Source: Megalonaias nervosa | Taxonomy: Eukaryota > Mollusca > Bivalvia > Unionida > Unionidae | Length of the DNA: 64,000 nucleotides | Assembly (NCBI GenBank): GCA_016617855.1 | Contig: JAECUM010033179.1 | Span: forward strand, 1-64,000 | Direction: 5' to 3' | The notes under the pieces: generated by a model | The model's input: the letters and a program-made list of their open reading frames with translations, nothing else | What the model was told of the DNA's origin: nothing | The model's database searches: none | Shown: piece after piece, positions 59,590-64,000 of the stretch | How positions within the stretch are numbered: the stretch's first letter is position 1 | Layout: the number at the start of each line of letters is the position of its first letter | Position numbers and translations under genes: made by a program

Positions 59590-60760
59590 ATATTTATACG
59601 GCAAAGTCGTTCCTGTTTCCACCGTCCAGGAGTGTTAATGATATAATTTAAGTCACTTTCTTTCCTTTCGATTCCCTAGCCTGAAGATGATTTTTTTAGG
59701 TATGGGCATGAGAGCCAGAATTCTATCACCGTGTTGAAAACTATTTCCTTCTATATATCTGTCATAACTTGAATTCATTTCTGACTTAGTAGAGTGAAGA
59801 TTAGTTCTTGCAACTTCGCGGCCTTTTACAATTTATATTTGAAATCAAAGACGTAATCAAGAAGATTAATCTCTGAATCTTCGGTTGAAGGAAGTTTCTC
59901 TTTCATAACTCCAATTGTCCACGAACAGAATGTCCCAAAACTAGTTCAAAAGAACTAAATCCCAACGATTCTTGAACGGAGTCCATAACAGCAAACAGCA
60001 GCAAATGAACACTTTCATTCCAATTTTTTTCTGTATCTAAGCATTATGACCGAATCCTATTCTTCAAATTTGATGAAATCTTTCCAAAGCCCCTTGACTT
60101 TCATGACGACAGGTAGAAGATTTAAACTGCTGGATGCTTAAGTCATGCATAACTTGTTGGGAAATTCCGGATATAAAATTTGACTCTTAATCAGACTGGA
60201 CAGATCTGGCAAGGCCAAAAATGTAAGAATAACTTCATCAAAGCTTTTACTATTGTTTTAGTTTATTATTCCTGAAAGGAATTTCCTCTGGAAATCTTGT
60301 GGATGCACACATTATGGTCAACAAGTATTGATTGTCTGGCTTGGTCTTAGGTAAAGGACCGACACAGCCTTCATTATTCAGCTAAGTGGATCGTCAAATG
60401 CAGGAGTAGGTTTCAAATTAACTTTAGGTATCTTCAAAATGGGTTTTCTACCATTAAAAAGTTTGAAAAGATCTACAGTTTTTAAAAATATCACATTTAA
60501 TTTTCAGCCAATAAAAATGATGCAAGATCTTGTGATAAGTCTTGTTGATTCCTAAATGTCCAGCCAAGGGGGTTACATGGACTAGACTAAGAATTTTCTA
60601 TAGAAATGACTTAGGAACAAGAATAAGAATGTGATAGCTCAATGACCACTCGTCACCACCTGGTACATCAGGTGGTCTTCATTTTCTCATAAGGACCCCA
60701 ATTTTCACAAAATATCAAACAGGTACTTGTGTGGCTTCATCTTTTCTAAGAGCCCACTGA
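59590..60760 (-). pseudogene. Gypsy integrase, broken
   Basis: The - strand order is as follows. HLGIHKTYHKILHHFYWLKI is the zinc-binding region. GCVGPLPKTKPDNQYLLTIM and CASTRFPEEIPFRN come from the catalytic core around the first Asp. RTNLHSTKSEMNSSYDRYIE and GDRILALMPIPKK come from the C-terminal domain. The join to the next region is the usual KYVKAVC/LLKQYVDRG. There are many frame breaks. Integrase would insert element DNA into the genome. The reading proceeds straight into pre-RT sequence (LNNLYWKLSHPHPQEKSEL), with no LTR between, so integrase truly precedes RT. Confidence 0.85.
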
Positions 60761-60793
60761 AACAACAGGAGATCTCAGGATCTTACTCCTGTT

Positions 60794-61145
60794 CTACAAT
60801 GAGCGATTGTCACCCTGATTAGAATAAAAGGAATAAGCAATAAAAAGAGGATCACTGTGATCAATGCCACTTGATTGATCAATACCAGGAGCATAAGTGA
60901 ACTCATCAAAAGACTGACCAATAAATGTGTCAGCTAAAGGAATAATTTCCTGCTCTAGTAACTGCACAAGCAGGATATAAATCAAAGATTTAAATCTCAA
61001 TAGGTTCAACTTTTTGATCCAAACAAGGCTTGTCAGTTACAAGTAGATTAACAACAGCCTTATCTCCACCTAGGTCATACGTGGTTTTGACTGGGATATA
61101 TCCACCTATGCTTTTGACATTGAAAAGCCCAGATTTTACAGAACT
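60794..61145 (-). pseudogene. Upstream pol segment of the gypsy element
   Basis: Two - strand frames join: VVNLLVTDKPCLDQKVEPIE, then LEQEIIPLADTFIGQSFDEF. Their position upstream of integrase suggests the protease-to-integrase part. No protease active site is seen. Coding character ends near 61145, where the element appears truncated. Confidence 0.4.
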
Positions 61146-61583
61146 GCAGGTCGTAGACGCTAAAATTTCGTATCATTTGAATTGGACAAGAACGAAGCCC
61201 GCATTAGTGCAGATTTTTGTGAGTGGGTTAATATTATTTCTAATTAAGGCTATATTCAATCCACTATATTCAGAAAAATAAAATACTTGCCAATTTTCGT
61301 GACTTTATCCCATTTTAAAGGCATGGCGATACTTAACAAACTGGTAAAAAATATGAAATCGTTATAGTTGAAACTAAAACATATTTTGGATGCAATATTT
61401 ATTCCAGATTGCTAATAGTTTTGATGAACTGATACTTTCGTAAGTAAAACCTGGCCATCAATAAAAAGGTGGGACGATGTAGACCATACTCATTCTACGA
61501 CATTGTTGAGTGACTGATGTCCTTATACTATACTTTCAGCATTCGTCTGGCCTCTTTCAAGTTAATATAAAATTTCCTCTTGC

Positions 61584-61660
<77 letters not shown>

Positions 61661-62685
61661 ACATATTTTTATATGCATGTAATTTGACGTAATTTTATGT
61701 CCAAGTAGGTATTGGGGCGATATGCCCTCCCTACCGACCAACCATACAGAAGGTTCAACCGGTTTGGAAGTTCTTTTACTCCATTTATCACACGTTTTAT
61801 AAATTTCAATAATAATTTAAAATTTATGCTTTTATGACGACTTTTCGCACAGTAAGAGAGGACAATTATGTTCTTGTACAAAAGATGTATAACGCCAGAA
61901 CACTAAAGAACACGACCTTTGAGTCTCATTCATTGTTGTTGCCCCATAGCATACCAGCCTATTGACGAGACAGGGTCCAGCTTCAATATTCTCCTCTGCA
62001 TCATATAGTTCGTAGTGCACGTGAGAGAAATAAAAGGGAAGAATCAACTGTCTCCGTTATTATCTAAAGTGTACGTGATTTTGCAGACTACTCTTTATGC
62101 TAGATCTTTCATGCTATCGATTGACTAAATGAGGGCGCGAATGACTTTTAAGCCCGAAATGACATCCATCAAAGTTATGTTGGATTTCTTTTCACCGACA
62201 CCTACAGCACAGAAACTGGCAAATGGATGATTGCTTAAAGATCTCTCTGACTTAACACGTACATGATTAAGCAGGAGCACAGTAGGAACATCTATATATG
62301 CGGTTTGATCTTATTATTCGGTGATATCTCTAGCTATATACGTGTCTCTGCATTTCAAAATTATATTGTACTACTTCGTTATAATTTTAAGTCCGTTCTT
62401 TTTCTGTTCCTAAAACTTTACAGATAGCAGCAGGGAGGGTGAACAGACCATGTATGTTGGAGGCCTTACTTATGAAAAATAAAGCTTCCTACGAAAATGA
62501 AATCTCAAGGTCAATAATGTTAAACCAAAACAAGTCAGGCCATGAGATTTCTCTAATTGGGTTAGCTCATTTTGTTACATCATCTGACGCGCGTTGTTAT
62601 TTTATGGTGTGTTTACGTGCTGGTCACTCAACGCTGGTCGTTCACCCTCCCTGCTGCTATAATTAAATCATTGTTATATCAAATA
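61146..62685. other. Junction stretch before the virus-like genes
   Basis: No recognised gene. It holds the end of the gypsy remnant, an (AT)n run and about 1 kb of unassigned DNA. A TIR or left end of the element carrying the next two genes may lie here but cannot be identified without its partner. AT-rich boxes such as CTATAATTAAAT (about 62658-62669) sit just upstream of the first gene and could be its promoter. Confidence 0.4.
61585..61656. repeat. (AT)n microsatellite
   Basis: About 36 AT units. Confidence 0.95.
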
Positions 62686-63780
62686 ATGGAATCTCATACA
62701 TCTAAACTAGCTCGTGAGCGACTAGAGGCAATTAAAAAATATCTACCCGTCCGTAATTCTGTCAAGAAACAACTACAAGCGCGTCAGCAAACACAGGAAG
62801 AATTTACAGAAAGTGCAGAACAGTTATTTAAACCGGTTACTAGAGCTACCAAAGGGGTTAAGAAAGCTACCGAAGAAGTTACAGAAGCTACCAGAGGTCT
62901 TCTTCCTACGTTGCAGCAAACCACGGTAGCAACTGGAAAAATAGCAGAGCGAACTAAGAAAACAAAAAAAAAAATTCTAAGAGGACTTCCAGGTGAAATT
63001 GTTGATATTCAATCACAAGACCCACTTAGGGATATTGGCCAGCTTTATTCTGAAAAATCACAACCTGAAGTTCAACCTCCTCAATCAAAAGTAAGACAAT
63101 CAGCAATAGAAAAATTTACCGATGACTCGGTTGCATCTATCAAGGGAAATGCAACTAATGCAATTAATGTTGCACTAGATTCTGATAGAAAAAAGTATTT
63201 AAAACCTGGTGTAGAAATATCAAAAAAAGACTGGACTAAATCAGTATTTAAAATTTATGCTAATGTACCAGCAGGTGCTAAAATTGCTGATGATTATCGT
63301 GAATTTATATTATTTAATCAAGCAATCCGCGCAGAAGAAATTCGACGCAGAGAAGAATTAGTTCATTTAGAAAAATTTTTAGAAATGAAAGAACAAAAAG
63401 CACCACCAAAAAGAAGTAAGAAGAAATCAAAGAAGAAGAAAGAACAATCTCCTCCTACTCCTTCTTCGGAACCACAAGAATATTACATACCATCTGACGT
63501 CGAAGAAGAAAACAATACAAGTTCTCCCCCCGGCGCAACTGGAAGTGGTCTTAGAACACAAAGCGTTCTAACTTGTCCCAATAACGTCCTTGCCGATGTT
63601 GATCGACTAGAAATGCTTATTGGAGGAAAACGAGCTGGTAATAATTCCCCAGAAATCATTAATGAAGCAGCTGATATTTGTAAACGATTATTTACAGGCG
63701 GTGTTATGGATATTAATGTATATCGGTCCCTCATTAATGAAATCAGTGACGATGTCACTTATGATTATCACAGTGATTGA
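62686..63780 (+). CDS. Virus-like / Polinton-like hypothetical protein, 364 aa
   Basis: The longest intact frame in the window. I choose the start at 62686 (MESHTSKLARERLEAIKK) over one 38 codons upstream, because the extra residues are hydrophobic and unlike the rest. The protein is charged and soluble. Residues 1-110 form a Lys/Glu-rich helical region with FKPVTRATKGVKKATEEV. A basic run, KRSKKKSKKKK at about 240-250, is a likely nuclear or DNA-binding signal. A Pro/Ser-rich linker follows, and the C-terminal block begins RLEMLIGGKRAGNNSPEI. There are no introns, and a second gene starts 31 bp later. N-terminal 'FKP' and C-terminal 'LIG..R.G' blocks recall uncharacterised proteins of Polinton/adintovirus-like elements in animal genomes; this is from memory and tentative. 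The function is unknown. Confidence 0.7.
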   Translation: MESHTSKLARERLEAIKKYLPVRNSVKKQLQARQQTQEEFTESAEQLFKPVTRATKGVKKATEEVTEATRGLLPTLQQTTVATGKIAERTKKTKKKILRGLPGEIVDIQSQDPLRDIGQLYSEKSQPEVQPPQSKVRQSAIEKFTDDSVASIKGNATNAINVALDSDRKKYLKPGVEISKKDWTKSVFKIYANVPAGAKIADDYREFILFNQAIRAEEIRRREELVHLEKFLEMKEQKAPPKRSKKKSKKKKEQSPPTPSSEPQEYYIPSDVEEENNTSSPPGATGSGLRTQSVLTCPNNVLADVDRLEMLIGGKRAGNNSPEIINEAADICKRLFTGGVMDINVYRSLINEISDDVTYDYHSD

Positions 63781-63811
63781 GTATGTAATTAGATGCAATG
63801 ACTATAATAAG

Positions 63812-64000
63812 ATGATCATACATAATACTCAACGTGGACCAACCATGGTCAGGGTAATAAATTCACGATTACCAGTATACAAAACGATCTACGGAGATGG
63901 AATAGGTGATGTTGTTCAGGGTCTATTTAGGAGGATAGCCCCAAAAGCAATACCACTTGCAAAGCAACTAGGAATGAAAGCTATTGACGTTGTTCGTGAG
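63812..64000 (+). CDS. Virus-like small structural protein, partial (cut by window end)
   Basis: 63 codons are open to the last base. The start MIIHNTQRGPTMVRVINSRL is followed by YGDGIGDVVQGLFRRIAPKA and IPLAKQLGMKAIDVV. A Gly-rich, hydrophobic and basic segment of the G-x-G-(I/L)-G...LFR..P type is characteristic of small minor-capsid or core-like proteins in Polinton/adintovirus-like elements and adenovirus relatives. Family placement is inference. The tight tandem spacing with the upstream gene supports a compact viral or transposon operon-like layout. It continues beyond the window. Confidence 0.6.
   Translation, partial: MIIHNTQRGPTMVRVINSRLPVYKTIYGDGIGDVVQGLFRRIAPKAIPLAKQLGMKAIDVVRE

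Larger units (their letters stand above)
56150..61145 (-). mobile_element. Decayed Ty3/gypsy (Gmr1-like) retrotransposons sharing one LTR
   Basis: Read on the - strand from high to low coordinates, the order is: possible upstream pol (61145-60794), integrase (about 60760-59590), a short linker, reverse transcriptase (59590-58870), RNase H (58860-58215), a polypurine tract, a complete LTR (58067-57317), a primer binding site, then gag (57152 to about 56150). Integrase ahead of RT is the order of Gmr1-like gypsy elements. The LTR closes one element and opens the next, so parts of two elements are joined. Stops, frameshifts and deletions make all genes non-functional. The 5' LTR and gag of the upstream element are not found before 61145. 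Confidence 0.88.

Noticed and set aside
62572..62685. Upstream in-frame start of the 402-codon frame
   Set aside because: The 38 extra residues are hydrophobic and unlike the rest; the ATG at 62686 fits better.

Overview
This is a window of an AT-rich invertebrate nuclear genome. A mollusc (bivalve or gastropod) is the best guess. The evidence is the divergence of the one clear host gene, tRNA-derived SINEs, arrays of diverged 100-250 bp repeats in introns, long simple repeats, and a broad mix of LINEs, LTR elements and cut-and-paste transposons. The species call is inference.

The one host gene I can identify firmly is translin (TSN) on the + strand. It has six coding exons between 18960 and 43179, with GT-AG introns in compatible phases that join into a 231-residue protein. 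Translin is a single-strand RNA/DNA-binding protein that forms C3PO with TRAX. Introns 2, 3 and 5 carry most of the transposons.

Layout. 1-18.9 kb: mostly non-coding, with a tandem repeat, a near-perfect palindrome, a SINE, a decayed LINE (6.4-9.36 kb), microsatellites and a LINE 3' fragment (15.4-16.0 kb, - strand). 19-43 kb: TSN. Its introns hold a TTAA-flanked piggyBac-type MITE, a CR1-like LINE, several SINEs, a 7.2 kb TIR element with TAA duplications that interrupts a tandem array and carries a nested pogo/Tigger derivative, and an LTR-gag fragment. 43-53 kb: tandem arrays, a SINE whose (CA)n tail was entered by a hAT element with a CACACACA duplication, a minisatellite, and a possible unrecognised exon pair on the - strand. 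54-55 kb: an L1/Tx1-like LINE fragment. 56-61 kb, - strand: a decayed Ty3/gypsy element with integrase upstream of reverse transcriptase (Gmr1-like order), joined through one complete LTR to a second gag region. 62.7-64 kb: two compact intronless genes in tandem that look like part of a Polinton/adintovirus-like element continuing beyond the window.

Most other short ORFs are shadows, microsatellite translations or transposon debris. All family assignments come from motif recognition by eye; no database search was run.
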